DNA of 64,000 nt from Streptomyces sp. CB02009 (GCF_001905825.1 NZ_LIVV01000001.1:413299-477298); one strand, 5' to 3'. Counted from the first letter of the stretch, positions 53,658 to 62,109 are shown. The notes: a model not told the origin generated them from the sequence alone. Numbers and translations are program-made.

Positions 53658-54428
53658 TCAGTCGCGCTCGCGCTCGCGCAGGTACGCGTCGAGCGCGGCG
53701 GCCCCGGCCATCAGCGACCGGCCCCGCGCGGACAGCCGGTCGCGCCAGTCGCCGAGCGCGGCCTCCAGCGGCGCGAGACCGCCGGCCGCCCGCACCTGGG
53801 TGATCAGCGGGGCGATCTGCTCCAGCAGGTGGCCGCCGCGCCTGAGTTGGTGGACGAGGCGCACGTCCCGTACATCGGCCTCGTCGTAGACGCGGTAGCC
53901 GGTGAGCGGATCGCGGCGCGGGCGCACCAGCCCTGCGCGCTCCCAGGAGCGCAGCGTCGCGGGCCGGATGCCGAGTCGCTCCGCGAGGGGCCCGATGAAG
54001 AGGGCGGCGCCCGGCACGACGGGCGCGCCGCCGGGCCCCGTCGCGGACCCGGTCCCGGTCGCGGCGGTCGCGGCGGGGGGCTCCAGGTCCCGGAGGGCGT
54101 TCTCCACGGCGCGGAGGGTCCGCCGGTCGTCGAGGAGCAGGGCATGGCTCTCGTCGACGAGGCGGAACGCCTCCTCGGCCGCGTCCTCGTTCACCGCGCG
54201 CATGATCGCCGTCGCCGTCCGGTGCCCGTGGCCGGGCAGCAGGGCGAGGAAGGCGCGGAGCGCGGCCACGTGCAATGCGGTGTAGGCGCGGTATCCGGAG
54301 GGCGTGCGGGCGGCGGGCGGAAGGGCGCCGGCCTCCTCGTAGTTCCGGATCGCCTGCGTGGACAGACCGTGCTCGCGCGCCAGGTCGACAGGTCGAAGCC
54401 GTCCGCTGCTTTGAGGGTTGCGTCCCAT
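53658..54428 (-). CDS. TioE-like regulator with two MerR helix-turn-helix domains
   Basis: 256 residues from ATG 54428. The first MerR domain (~10-75) reads RLRPVDLAREHGLSTQAIRN then YEEAGALPPAARTPSGYRAY. After an Ala/Gly/Thr linker, a second (~140-210) reads FIGPLAERLGIRPATLRSWE then RAGLVRPRRDPLTGYRVYDE. Two MerR domains in one chain is the layout of TioE-family regulators. There is no metal-binding cysteine set, so an organic ligand is likely. It is divergent from the erythromycin esterase gene, with starts 58 bases apart, so both are probably controlled from the same operator. Confidence 0.85.
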   Translation of the reverse strand: MGRNPQSSGRLRPVDLAREHGLSTQAIRNYEEAGALPPAARTPSGYRAYTALHVAALRAFLALLPGHGHRTATAIMRAVNEDAAEEAFRLVDESHALLLDDRRTLRAVENALRDLEPPAATAATGTGSATGPGGAPVVPGAALFIGPLAERLGIRPATLRSWERAGLVRPRRDPLTGYRVYDEADVRDVRLVHQLRRGGHLLEQIAPLITQVRAAGGLAPLEAALGDWRDRLSARGRSLMAGAAALDAYLRERERD

Positions 54429-54465
54429 GATGCCGCCGATATCGCGTGAAAGTCTCAACCGAGTG

Positions 54466-54483
54466 TTCAACGATACCGTTGAA
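54466..54483 (+). promoter_or_regulatory. inverted repeat TTCAAC-N6-GTTGAA upstream of the esterase gene
   Basis: Perfect 6-base arms flanking GATACC, ending 3 bases before ATG 54487. TCAACC at 54456-54460 partly repeats the arm. The hexamer GATACC could be a -10 element, so a regulator bound here would act on a nearly leaderless transcript. Confidence 0.55.
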
Positions 54484-54486
54484 GCC

Positions 54487-55758
54487 ATGGCTACCGACAT
54501 CAAGGACGTCACCCACGCCGTCGAAGCGGCCGCTGTCATGGGCCTCGTCCGGGGAAGGCCGAGGCTGCTCGCCCTGGGCGAGCCCACGCACGGCGAGGAC
54601 GCGCTGCTCGACGTACGCAACGAACTGTTCCGGCAACTCGTCGAGCAGGAGGGCTACCGCACGATCACGATCGAGAGCGACTGCCTGCGGGGCCTGCTCG
54701 TGGACGCCTACGTCACCACCGGCGCCGGCACGCTCGACGAGGCCATGGGGAAGGGGTTCAGCCACGGCTGGGGCGCGTCGGCCGCCAACCGCGAACTCGT
54801 CCGCTGGATGCGCGCCTTCAACGACGGCCGCCCGGCGGGCGACCGGGTCCGCTTCGCGGGCTTCGACGGCCCGCTGGAGATCACCGGCGCCGAGAGCCCC
54901 AGGGAGGCCCTCACCGCACTCCGCGGCTACCTCTCCGCCCGGGTGGACGCGGACCTCCTCGACGCCACCTGCGACGCGTCGACGCTCGACCGCCTGCTCG
55001 GCCCCGACGACCGGTGGACGCACCCCGACGCGATGACGGACCCGTCCCGGTCCGCGGGGCGGTCGGCCGAAGCCACGGAGCTGCGCCTGCTCGCCGACGA
55101 CCTGGTGGCGCTCCTCGACACGCAGCGGCCGCACCTGATCGCGACGAGCTCCCGGGACGACTGGGACCGGGCACGCCTGTACGGCCGCACCGCCACCGGC
55201 CTGCTCCGCTACCATTACTGGACGGCTGACACCTCGCCGCAGCGCATGACGCGGCTGGTGAGCCTGCGGGACCGGATGATGGCCGACAACCTCCTCGCTC
55301 TCGCGGGTGCCGACACCGACGCCGCCGCCGTCGGGGCCGCCGGCCCGGAACCCCTCGCCGATCGTGCCCCGGTCCTGGTCCACGCCCACAACGGCCATCT
55401 CCAGCGGAGCCTGAGCACGATGCGGATGGGCGGCCGGCCGGTCGAGTGGTGGAGCGCGGGCGCGATCGTCAGCGCCCGACTCGGCGCGCGGTACGCCTTC
55501 CTGGCGACGGCACTGGGCACGATCCGGCACCGGGGAGTGGACGCGCCGCCGCGGGACACCGTCGAAGGACTCCTGTACGCGGGACAGGAGGAGTGCTCGG
55601 TCGTCGACGCCCGCGGTCTGGCCGCCTCCTTCGGCGACGTCCCGCCCGCGCCGCGGGTGTCCCCGTGGTTCGGCTACGCGCCGCTCGACCCGGCGCACCT
55701 GGCCGACATCGAGGGCCTCGTGTTCGTGAAGGACGTCCGCGAGGCCGGGGGCGTTTAA
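54487..55758 (+). CDS. erythromycin esterase family protein
   Basis: 423 residues from ATG 54487. The fold signature is LLALGEPTHGEDALLDVRNE, ITIESDCLRGLLVDAYV, FSHGWGASAANRELVRWMRA, RFAGFDGPLEI and VLVHAHNGHLQRS, including the Glu and His residues (GEPTHGE, HNGH) used by EreA/EreB and related hydrolases. Macrolide esterases hydrolyse the lactone; many genomic homologues have other or unknown substrates, so resistance is not proven. It lies opposite the TioE-like regulator. The short spacing to the start gives little room for a ribosome-binding site. Confidence 0.85.
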   Translation: MATDIKDVTHAVEAAAVMGLVRGRPRLLALGEPTHGEDALLDVRNELFRQLVEQEGYRTITIESDCLRGLLVDAYVTTGAGTLDEAMGKGFSHGWGASAANRELVRWMRAFNDGRPAGDRVRFAGFDGPLEITGAESPREALTALRGYLSARVDADLLDATCDASTLDRLLGPDDRWTHPDAMTDPSRSAGRSAEATELRLLADDLVALLDTQRPHLIATSSRDDWDRARLYGRTATGLLRYHYWTADTSPQRMTRLVSLRDRMMADNLLALAGADTDAAAVGAAGPEPLADRAPVLVHAHNGHLQRSLSTMRMGGRPVEWWSAGAIVSARLGARYAFLATALGTIRHRGVDAPPRDTVEGLLYAGQEECSVVDARGLAASFGDVPPAPRVSPWFGYAPLDPAHLADIEGLVFVKDVREAGGV

Positions 55759-55773
55759 TCGGTGGTGCCCGGC

Positions 55774-55797
55774 GGATCGGCCCGCATAGGCTGATCC
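55774..55797 (+). terminator. hairpin after the esterase gene
   Basis: GGATCGGCC and GGCTGATCC form a 9-bp stem with one G-T pair and loop CGCATA, 16 bases after the stop. The following ~150 bases upstream of the Ro60 gene contain no gene that I can support. Confidence 0.55.
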
Positions 55798-55994
55798 CGC
55801 GACCGCGCCCCCGATGCGCTCGGCTGCGGCTACTTCTTCCGAAACCAAGTGACGCCGCCGCCATCCCTGATCCCGGTGGGCGCGGCCGCCTCGGCCCCGG
55901 TCGACCTGTCCCGCGGCCGTCCGTTCCTTTCCTCTGGATCCGGGGGGATTCACTGCCTCGCTACACCCGACGCGTCTCGAAGGTCTGGTCCGAG

Positions 55995-57647
55995 ATGCTC
56001 GTGGCCCCGCACGTCTCGGCGGCCGCCCGCGCGATGCCCCAGCCGGTCTGGGCCCATCACCCGCCCGCCCCACGGCAGTTCCTCACGCACGAGGGCGGAC
56101 CCGCCTTCGTACGGGAGCCCCGGGACGAGCTCTTCCTGCTGGCCGTCGGCAACTTCGTCGCCCAGCGGACCTTCTACGAGAGCGGCACGGAACGCGACGA
56201 ACGGTACGTCCGGCTCGTCCGCCGACTCGCCGTCGAGGACCCCGCGTGGACGGCCGGCCTGCTCCGCTGGCTGCGGAGCGAGGGCCACCTGCGCACGGCG
56301 TCCCTGGTCGGCGCCGCCGCGTACGTACGGGCCCGGCTCGACGAGCGGGTCTCCCACGGTCCCTCCAACCGGTCCGTGATCGACTCGGTGCTGCAACGAG
56401 CCGACGAACCGGGGGAGTTGCTCGCCCACTGGATCTCGGCGTACGGGCGGAACGTGCCGCAGCCCGTGAAGCGGGGCGTCGCCGACGCCGTACGCAGGCT
56501 GTACTCGTCGCGGTCCCTCCTGAAGTACGACACCGCGTCCCACGCCTTCCGCTTCGGCGACGTGCTCAACCTGGTGCACGCCACCCCGGACCCGGAGAAG
56601 CCGTGGCAGGGCGCGCTGTTCCGGTACGCCCTGGACCGCCGGCACCACCCGGAGAAGGCGGTTCCGCCGCCGTCCGACACCGTGCTGACGGCGCACCGGG
56701 CCCTCATGGACGTCCCCGTGGACGAGCGGCGGGCCGTGGTGACCGGGCCGGGAGGCAGCGAACGGCTGGCCGCGGCCGGCATGACCTGGGAGGCTCTGGC
56801 GGGCTGGCTCCACGGGCCGTTGGACGCCGCCGTGTGGGAGGCCGTCATCCCCGCGATGGGCCCGATGGCGCTCCTGCGCAACCTGCGGAACTTCGACGCC
56901 GCGACGATCTCGGCAGAGGCGGCGGGCAGGGTCGCGGCCAGGATCTCGGACGCCGACGAGGTCGCCAGGTCACGGCAGTTCCCCCTGCGCTATCTGGCCG
57001 CGCGCACACACGCGCCGGAGGAGCACTGGGCGCCCGCCCTGGAAGAGGCACTGGGCCACTCCCTGGCCAACGTACCGGCGCTGCCCGGCCGGACGCTGAT
57101 CCTGGTGGACCGGTCGGACTCCATGTTCTGGGACACCGTCTCGGAACGCTCCGTCCTGACCAGGGCCGACGCGGCGGCCGTCTTCGGCTGCGCGCTGGCC
57201 CTGCGGGCCGAACAGGCCGACCTGGTGGAGTTCGGCTGGTCCACCAAGGAAGTCCCTTTCACGTCCGGCGAACCCGTGCTCGACGTGCAGAAGCGCTTCC
57301 ACCGGCTCGGCGGCACCCACACCGTGAAGGCCCTGCGGGAACGCTACCGTGAGCACGACCGCGTGGTCATCGTCACCGACGAACAGGCCGCTCCGTACCA
57401 CCCCGGGGGCCCATCCGAACCGGTCCCGGCGGAGATCCCCGTCTACACCTGGAACCTCGCGGGCTACCACCCCGCCCACGCCCCCACGGGCCCCCACCGC
57501 CACACCTTCGGCGGCCTGACGGACGCGGCCTTCCGCATGATCCCGCTCATCGAGTCCGGCCTCCGGGCGAGGTGGCCCTGGACGCCCCACGAGGAGACGG
57601 GCCGACCGCGGACGCCCGGAGGCCGACTCCCGGAAGAAACCCGCTAG
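55995..57647 (+). CDS. TROVE/Ro60-family RNA-binding protein with vWA domain
   Basis: 550 residues from ATG 55995. Residues ~30-340 are the TROVE HEAT-like ring: THEGGPAFVREPRDELFLLA, RQFLT, VRLVRRLAVEDPAWTAGLLR, WLRSEGHLRTASLVGAA and RNVPQPVKRGVADAV. A von Willebrand A domain follows with MIDAS LVDRSDSMFWD (~371). Ro60 proteins bind Y RNAs and misfolded RNA and can gate nucleases. The true N-terminus may be longer: CTG 55953 in frame follows GGGGGGATT at ideal spacing and would add PRYTRRVSKVW. No Y RNA gene could be confirmed nearby. It converges with the next gene, sharing 4 bases. Confidence 0.82.
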   Translation: MLVAPHVSAAARAMPQPVWAHHPPAPRQFLTHEGGPAFVREPRDELFLLAVGNFVAQRTFYESGTERDERYVRLVRRLAVEDPAWTAGLLRWLRSEGHLRTASLVGAAAYVRARLDERVSHGPSNRSVIDSVLQRADEPGELLAHWISAYGRNVPQPVKRGVADAVRRLYSSRSLLKYDTASHAFRFGDVLNLVHATPDPEKPWQGALFRYALDRRHHPEKAVPPPSDTVLTAHRALMDVPVDERRAVVTGPGGSERLAAAGMTWEALAGWLHGPLDAAVWEAVIPAMGPMALLRNLRNFDAATISAEAAGRVAARISDADEVARSRQFPLRYLAARTHAPEEHWAPALEEALGHSLANVPALPGRTLILVDRSDSMFWDTVSERSVLTRADAAAVFGCALALRAEQADLVEFGWSTKEVPFTSGEPVLDVQKRFHRLGGTHTVKALRERYREHDRVVIVTDEQAAPYHPGGPSEPVPAEIPVYTWNLAGYHPAHAPTGPHRHTFGGLTDAAFRMIPLIESGLRARWPWTPHEETGRPRTPGGRLPEETR

Positions 57648-58561
57648 CCGACCAGGCGGCGGCGCCAGTCCAGCGGGGTGAGGGTGATGGCCCGGTCCGG
57701 GCTCCCGTCCCACTCGGTGGGGAGCCCGGTCGCCTTCAACGCGGCGACCACCTCGTGGCCGACGGCCGTCGTCGTCTCGGACGAGCCGTCGAAGCCGCCG
57801 TACAGGAGCATCAGCCCCTGGCCCGCGGCGGCGGAGTCCGTGCACTGGGTGTGGAAGTAGACGAAGCCGCGGGCGTCGGGACCGCCCTCGCCGCCGATCT
57901 CCGACTCGCCGCAGGTGCGGCAGCAGGTGAAGTTCTCCCGGGCCGTGATCCCGGACTCCCGCAGGGCCTCGAACGCGCGGGTCAGGCGCTCGGGGTCCGT
58001 CTCGCCACGCCAGCTCGACTGCTCCTCGACCCGCTCCAGCCACATCCGGTCGACCAGCGCCCCTGCCTGCTCGCGCGAGACGGGGCGACGGTCCCCGCTG
58101 ACCAGGTACTCCTCCGCGATCTCGGTCAGTTCGGCGCGGGAGGCGTAGCCGCCCGCCAGCATCTCCCGGACGCGCCGCTCCAACTCCTCGCTCTCGCGCG
58201 CGTCGAGGTCGAGCGGCGGCACCTCGCGGGCGGGGCCCATGTCCAGCAGCGCCCAGTCGAGGCCCGCGTCCCAGCCGGCATCCTGGCGCGCCCACCCGGT
58301 CAGCGCCGCGACCACGGTCCCCGGCCCGTCTGCCGTCACCTGGAAGTGGCGGGTGGCGGCGCCGTCCCGGTGCTCCAGGGTGTAGTCGCCGCCCTTCTCG
58401 TGCCAGACCTGGGCGAAGGCGTCGGGCAGGTCCGGAATCCGCTGGACGACGAGGAACCGGTCCCCTTCGTCGCCGATGCGCCGGACGAGTCCGGCCAGCT
58501 CCTCCGCGGACACGCGGACGTGCCGCTCCCCGTTCTCCGTCTTCACCACGATCTCGAGCAT
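57644..58561 (-). CDS. DUF6891-like protein
   Basis: 305 residues from ATG 58561. The N-terminal ~85 residues form a small beta domain (MLEIVVKTENGERHVRVSAE). The rest contains RESGITARENFTCCRTCGES, DARGFVYFHTQCTDSAAAGQ, LLYGGFDGSS and GHEVVAALKATGLPTEWDGS, which I recognise as DUF6891. The CCxxC cysteines and His could bind a metal. No biochemical role is known to me. Its stop codon overlaps that of the convergent TROVE gene (CTAG). Confidence 0.75.
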   Translation of the reverse strand: MLEIVVKTENGERHVRVSAEELAGLVRRIGDEGDRFLVVQRIPDLPDAFAQVWHEKGGDYTLEHRDGAATRHFQVTADGPGTVVAALTGWARQDAGWDAGLDWALLDMGPAREVPPLDLDARESEELERRVREMLAGGYASRAELTEIAEEYLVSGDRRPVSREQAGALVDRMWLERVEEQSSWRGETDPERLTRAFEALRESGITARENFTCCRTCGESEIGGEGGPDARGFVYFHTQCTDSAAAGQGLMLLYGGFDGSSETTTAVGHEVVAALKATGLPTEWDGSPDRAITLTPLDWRRRLVG

Positions 58562-58571
58562 GGGGAGACTC

Positions 58572-58589
58572 TGTCAGACGCGTCTGACA
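58572..58589. promoter_or_regulatory. perfect 18-bp palindrome in a divergent promoter region
   Basis: TGTCAGACGCGTCTGACA is a perfect 9+9 palindrome, 11 bases from the DUF6891 start and 56 bases from the hydrolase start. This shape is typical of TetR-type operators. No TetR gene is adjacent. Confidence 0.7.
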
Positions 58590-58644
58590 CTCCCTCCGGC
58601 CCGGGGCCCGGGCGTCCCGACGCCCCACCCCCTAGCCTGGAGGC

Positions 58645-59433
58645 ATGGCAGTGGTGCGGAGCGGTGGCGTCGACGTGGCCTATACGCGGACGGGGCACGG
58701 GCCCGTCCTGCTGCTCGCCCACGGGGCGGGGAGCGACGGGCGGATGTGGCAGCCGCAGGTCGAAGCGCTCGCCGACGAGTTCACGGTGGTGGCCTGGGAC
58801 GAGCCGGGCGCCGGACGCTCCGGAGCGCTGCCGGCGGGCTTCGGGCTCGAGGACTTCGCGCGCGCCCTCGCCGCCGTCATCGAGGACGTGGGGCTCGGGC
58901 CCGCGCACGTCGCGGGGTTGTCCTGGGGCGGGACGGTGGTCCTGGAGCTGTACCGGTGGCGGCCCGACCTCGTGCGCTCGCTGCTGATGGTGGACACGTA
59001 CGCCGGGTGGAAGGGTTCGCTGCCGCCCGAGGAGGTCGAGGCGCGGGTCGAAGGGGCCCGGCGGATGTTCGCTGCCCCTCGGGAGGAGTTCGACCCGACG
59101 CTGCCGGGGCTCTTCGCCGCCGGCCCGCCGGAGCGCTTCACGGTGGTGCTCGACGCCATGAACCGGGACGTCCGGCCGGAGTCCATGGCCGCGCAGCTGT
59201 CCCTGATGGCCGAGGCCGACGAGACGGACCTGCTGCCCCGCATCTCGGTCCCGACCCTGCTGCTGTGGGGCGAGGAGGACGCCCGCTCACCCCTGGACGT
59301 CGCGTACGCCTTCCAGGACGCCATCCCGCACGCCGAGCTCGTGGTGATCCCCGCCGTGGGCCACATGAGCAACCTGGAGGCGCCGGAGGCCTTCACGGCA
59401 GCGGTGCGCGCCTTCATCCGCGCGCAGACCTAG
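58645..59433 (+). CDS. alpha/beta-hydrolase
   Basis: 262 residues from ATG 58645 with GGAGG close before it. Standard alpha/beta-hydrolase elements: LLAHGAGSDGRMWQPQVEAL (oxyanion HG), nucleophile GLSWGG (~93), acid LLLWGEEDARSP (~213) and base VGHMSNLEAPEAF (~240). Similar proteins are esterases, haloperoxidase-like enzymes and lactonases; the substrate is unknown. A TAGCCT hexamer just upstream could be a -10 element. Its stop codon is part of a long inverted repeat. Confidence 0.88.
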   Translation: MAVVRSGGVDVAYTRTGHGPVLLLAHGAGSDGRMWQPQVEALADEFTVVAWDEPGAGRSGALPAGFGLEDFARALAAVIEDVGLGPAHVAGLSWGGTVVLELYRWRPDLVRSLLMVDTYAGWKGSLPPEEVEARVEGARRMFAAPREEFDPTLPGLFAAGPPERFTVVLDAMNRDVRPESMAAQLSLMAEADETDLLPRISVPTLLLWGEEDARSPLDVAYAFQDAIPHAELVVIPAVGHMSNLEAPEAFTAAVRAFIRAQT

Positions 59434-59492
59434 GGGGTGTCTTGCGTCAGGCCGGGCTCGCGGGGTCTGGCCTGATCGACAAGAGACCCCCT
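59432..59492. repeat. long imperfect inverted repeat at the hydrolase stop codon
   Basis: AGGGGGTGTCTTG (59432-59444) pairs with CAAGAGACCCCCT (59480-59492) with one mismatch, and TCAGGCC (59447-59453) pairs with GGCCTGA (59469-59475). Total stem ~20 bp with a 15-base loop. It could be a bidirectional terminator or a small mobile-element remnant. Confidence 0.6.
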
Positions 59493-59548
59493 GGCCGTCG
59501 GCCCACCCGCTCGCCCCCGCGCTTTCGACGGTCCGTCGGTCCGATCCG

Positions 59549-60568
59549 TCACACCGGTCCCTCGCGCGCCTCCCGCAGCCCCAGAACGTACGCCGCCGTC
59601 AGCGCCACCCCGCGGTCCTCGTCGTGCGACAGCGTCTCCAGTGCCCGATCCGCCGTGCTCCCCGGGATGTCCGCCAGCGCCTGCGCCAGCCGGCGGCGCG
59701 CCGGCGCGTCGACCGTGTCGCGCGCCAGGCGGGCGACGAGGCCGGTGGCGATCCGGTCCGCCTGACCGGGGCGGCTCGCCAGCGCGCTCAGCGCGTCCGC
59801 CGCGTCCACGTCGTTCGCCTCCTCCACGACCATGTCGAGGAGTGTCGGGACCGCCTCGGCCGCTCCGCGTGCCCCCAGCGCGAGCGCCGCGTGCCTGCGG
59901 ACGGCGACGTCGGTGTCCGCCAGCGCCCCGCGCAGGAGCGCCGTCGCGTCGTCGCCCGTGATCTCGGCGACGGCCCGCACGGCGCGCTCCCGCACCTCGG
60001 CAGCCGGTGAGCGCAGTCCCTCTTCCAACAGGGCGATCGAACCGTCGTCGCCCGACCGCGTCAGAGCCCAGCGCAGGGCCCCGGCGACGATCGGGTCCGT
60101 CTCGCCCAGGGCCGCCTCGACCAGCGCCTCCACCGGTACGGGGACCTCCTCGACCGAGGACAGGGCCGCGCGCTGCCGCCTGCCCGCGCTCTCCGAGCCC
60201 AGCGCGTGCAGGAGCGCCACGATCTGCAGGACCTCCTCCCATCCCGCGGGTTCGGCGGCGCCGATCCGGCGGAGCCGTGTGAGCAGGGCCGTCTCGGCCG
60301 CGATGCGTTCCCGTGTCCCGCGGATGAGGTCCTCGACGAGCCGGGTCGGCGCGAAGCCGGGATCGTCCAGCGCGCTCGCCACCTCGCGCAGCGAGAGCCC
60401 CAGGGACCTCAGGCTCTCGATGTGGAAGATCCGCCGGATGTCGTCGCCGGAGTACTCCCGGTAGCCGGACCCGGTACGGCCCGTCGGCCGCACCAGGCCC
60501 AGCGACTCGTAGTGCCGGAGCATGCGGGCGCTGACCCCGGACCGCCTCGCCACCTCGCCGATCAGCAC
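59549..60568 (-). CDS. MerR-family regulator fused to HEAT repeats
   Basis: 339 residues from GTG 60568. A MerR domain (LIGEVARRSGVSARMLRHYE, RPTGRTGSGYREYSGDDIRR) and coiled coil occupy ~1-110. The remaining ~220 residues are HEAT-like helical pairs (EALVEAALGETDPIVAGALR, LRSPAAEVRERAVRAVAEIT, LADTDVAVRRHAALALGARG). The fusion of a DNA-binding domain with HEAT repeats suggests a protein partner or peptide ligand rather than a metal. It lies 86 bases downstream of a HEAT-repeat gene on the same strand, forming an operon with a MerR-like operator. Confidence 0.83.
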   Translation of the reverse strand: MLIGEVARRSGVSARMLRHYESLGLVRPTGRTGSGYREYSGDDIRRIFHIESLRSLGLSLREVASALDDPGFAPTRLVEDLIRGTRERIAAETALLTRLRRIGAAEPAGWEEVLQIVALLHALGSESAGRRQRAALSSVEEVPVPVEALVEAALGETDPIVAGALRWALTRSGDDGSIALLEEGLRSPAAEVRERAVRAVAEITGDDATALLRGALADTDVAVRRHAALALGARGAAEAVPTLLDMVVEEANDVDAADALSALASRPGQADRIATGLVARLARDTVDAPARRRLAQALADIPGSTADRALETLSHDEDRGVALTAAYVLGLREAREGPV

Positions 60569-60654
60569 GCGCCGGCCCCTGACCGTCCGGACACCGCGCC
60601 GTTCACCGCGCGCCGGCCCCCGGAACGCCGTGGCACCTCACCGGTCCGCATGCG

Positions 60655-61326
60655 TCACTGTCCCTCCTGGCCGGTCGTTCCGAGGACGGCGACACGCTTC
60701 GCCTCTTCGATGGAGAACTCGAATCCGGCATCCGGGTCGCGCAGCAGCCGTTCCGTGGCGATCGCGTGCCGGCGCGCGGCGGGAGTGCCCTGCGCCCGCG
60801 CGGCGCCCAGTGTCGGCAGGATCACCTCGCCGAGAGCGGTCAGCGCCCGGCTGAGGCTCAACTGCGTCTCCCGTCCGCCACGCCCGAGCTGTGTCCCCAG
60901 CCCCTCCGCGAGCTCGGCCGCCTGCTCCTCTGGCACCAGCACGACCGCCGCCCGCCACGCGCTCCGCGCCACCTCGTCGTCGGCGTCGGACAGCAGCTCC
61001 CGGGTGATCGCCGGCCAGGCGCTCCGGTCACCGATCTTGGACAGCGTGTGCAGCGCCTGACTCCGCGCCTGCGCCCGCTCCGAGCGGAGCTCGCCGAGGA
61101 GTCCCGGGAGCGTGCGGGACGGGTCGTGCCGGGTGAGGGCCCAGGTGAGCATCTCGCGCACGGAGAAGTCGGGCTCGATCGCGCACCGCTCGACGAGCTT
61201 GTCGACGAACCGCGGGTCCGGGGCCGTACCGACCGCCAGCGCCGCCCGCAGCCGTACCGACGAGCTGCCGTCCTCCAGGCCCTGGAGAGCGCGGGTCGTG
61301 TCCTTGTCGTGGGTCGTCATGGTCAT
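60655..61326 (-). CDS. HEAT-repeat protein
   Basis: 223 residues from ATG 61326, eight bases after AAGGAGG; GTG 61335 would sit too near that site. The whole chain is HEAT-like helical pairs (LEDGSSSVRLRAALAVGTAP, CAIEPDFSVREMLTWALTRH, LSDADDEVARSAWRAAVVLV). It resembles the C-terminal part of the MerR-HEAT protein encoded next, which suggests a domain-duplication relationship and possible direct binding. No catalytic motif. Likely the regulated partner of the MerR-HEAT protein. Confidence 0.8.
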   Translation of the reverse strand: MTMTTHDKDTTRALQGLEDGSSSVRLRAALAVGTAPDPRFVDKLVERCAIEPDFSVREMLTWALTRHDPSRTLPGLLGELRSERAQARSQALHTLSKIGDRSAWPAITRELLSDADDEVARSAWRAAVVLVPEEQAAELAEGLGTQLGRGGRETQLSLSRALTALGEVILPTLGAARAQGTPAARRHAIATERLLRDPDAGFEFSIEEAKRVAVLGTTGQEGQ

Positions 61327-61354
61327 CGGGACCACCTCCTTGCCCGGCAGTCAA

Positions 61355-61377
61355 GACCTTGTCATCGTGTCAAGGTC
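61355..61377 (-). promoter_or_regulatory. MerR-type operator upstream of the HEAT-repeat gene
   Basis: GACCTTGTCA and TGTCAAGGTC form 10-base arms with one mismatch around 3 bases. On the coding strand, TTGACC followed by a 19-base spacer overlapping the dyad fits the over-long promoters used by MerR proteins. It lies 28 bases before the HEAT-gene start. Confidence 0.75.
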
Positions 61378-61413
61378 AAGCCCGACGCCACGCCGGTGGC
61401 GGTGACGTGGCCC

Positions 61414-62109
61414 CTACCGCCCTGCGACGGCCACCGCCGCCGCGTACGACGGCGCGACCCGTACGTCGGCGAGCGACCAGCCCTCCAGGGCGGCCGGCTC
61501 GGCGCCCATGCCCATGTACGTGCGGTCGAGGCCCCCGGACAGGCCTTCTCCCGTGCCCTTGAGGTACGCCTCCTTCCGCGCCCAGCACTGCGCGAACGCG
61601 GCCGGCCGCTCCTCCGCGGGCAGCCGGGCGAACTCCTCCCGCTCCCGGGGGTGCAGGCTGTCGGCCACGAGCGCCGATACCTCGGCCTCGGGGTGCGCCT
61701 CGACGTCCACGCCGACGGGCGTGGTGGCGATGCCGACCAGCGCCAGGTCCCCGCTGTGGGAGAGCGAGAAGTGGAACCCGGCGTCCCGCACCGCGGGCCG
61801 GCCGTGCGGGCCTCCGCAGACCGGGCAGTCCTCGCGGACGAACGCGACCTCGTCCGCCCGTATCCCCAGGTAGCGCCCGAGGAGACGCCGGAGCCCGCCG
61901 TGCGCGGCGAGGTACCGCGCCCGGTGGTCCGCCCGTATCAGGCTCTTCCACCGACGGTGTTCCTCGGCGTCCAGGAGAGCGGGCGCACCGGGGTCCTCCG
62001 CCATGGGCAGCAGCCAGAGCGCCACCGTTCCGTCGGTGACGGGCAGCAGGGCCGACTCCGGCGTGTTGCCGGCGCGCAACACCCGTACGGGGGTGATCTC
62101 CATGGTCAT
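61414..62109 (-). CDS. 4'-phosphopantetheinyl transferase (Sfp type)
   Basis: 231 residues from ATG 62109; GTG 62124 and ATG 62103 are alternatives. It transfers phosphopantetheine from CoA to carrier-protein serines. Motifs: GFHFSLSHSGDLALVGIATT and VGVDVEAH (magnesium-binding Asp/Glu) and FAQCWARKEAYLKGTGEGLS (WxxKEA). The two half-domains are of normal Sfp length. It lies 55 bases downstream of rox on the same strand and may be read with it. No PKS or NRPS gene is in the window, so its carrier partner is elsewhere. Confidence 0.92.
   Translation of the reverse strand: MTMEITPVRVLRAGNTPESALLPVTDGTVALWLLPMAEDPGAPALLDAEEHRRWKSLIRADHRARYLAAHGGLRRLLGRYLGIRADEVAFVREDCPVCGGPHGRPAVRDAGFHFSLSHSGDLALVGIATTPVGVDVEAHPEAEVSALVADSLHPREREEFARLPAEERPAAFAQCWARKEAYLKGTGEGLSGGLDRTYMGMGAEPAALEGWSLADVRVAPSYAAAVAVAGR

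Noticed and set aside
59432-59492. Calling the inverted repeat an insertion sequence
   Set aside because: Only 61 bases, no transposase and no visible target duplication.
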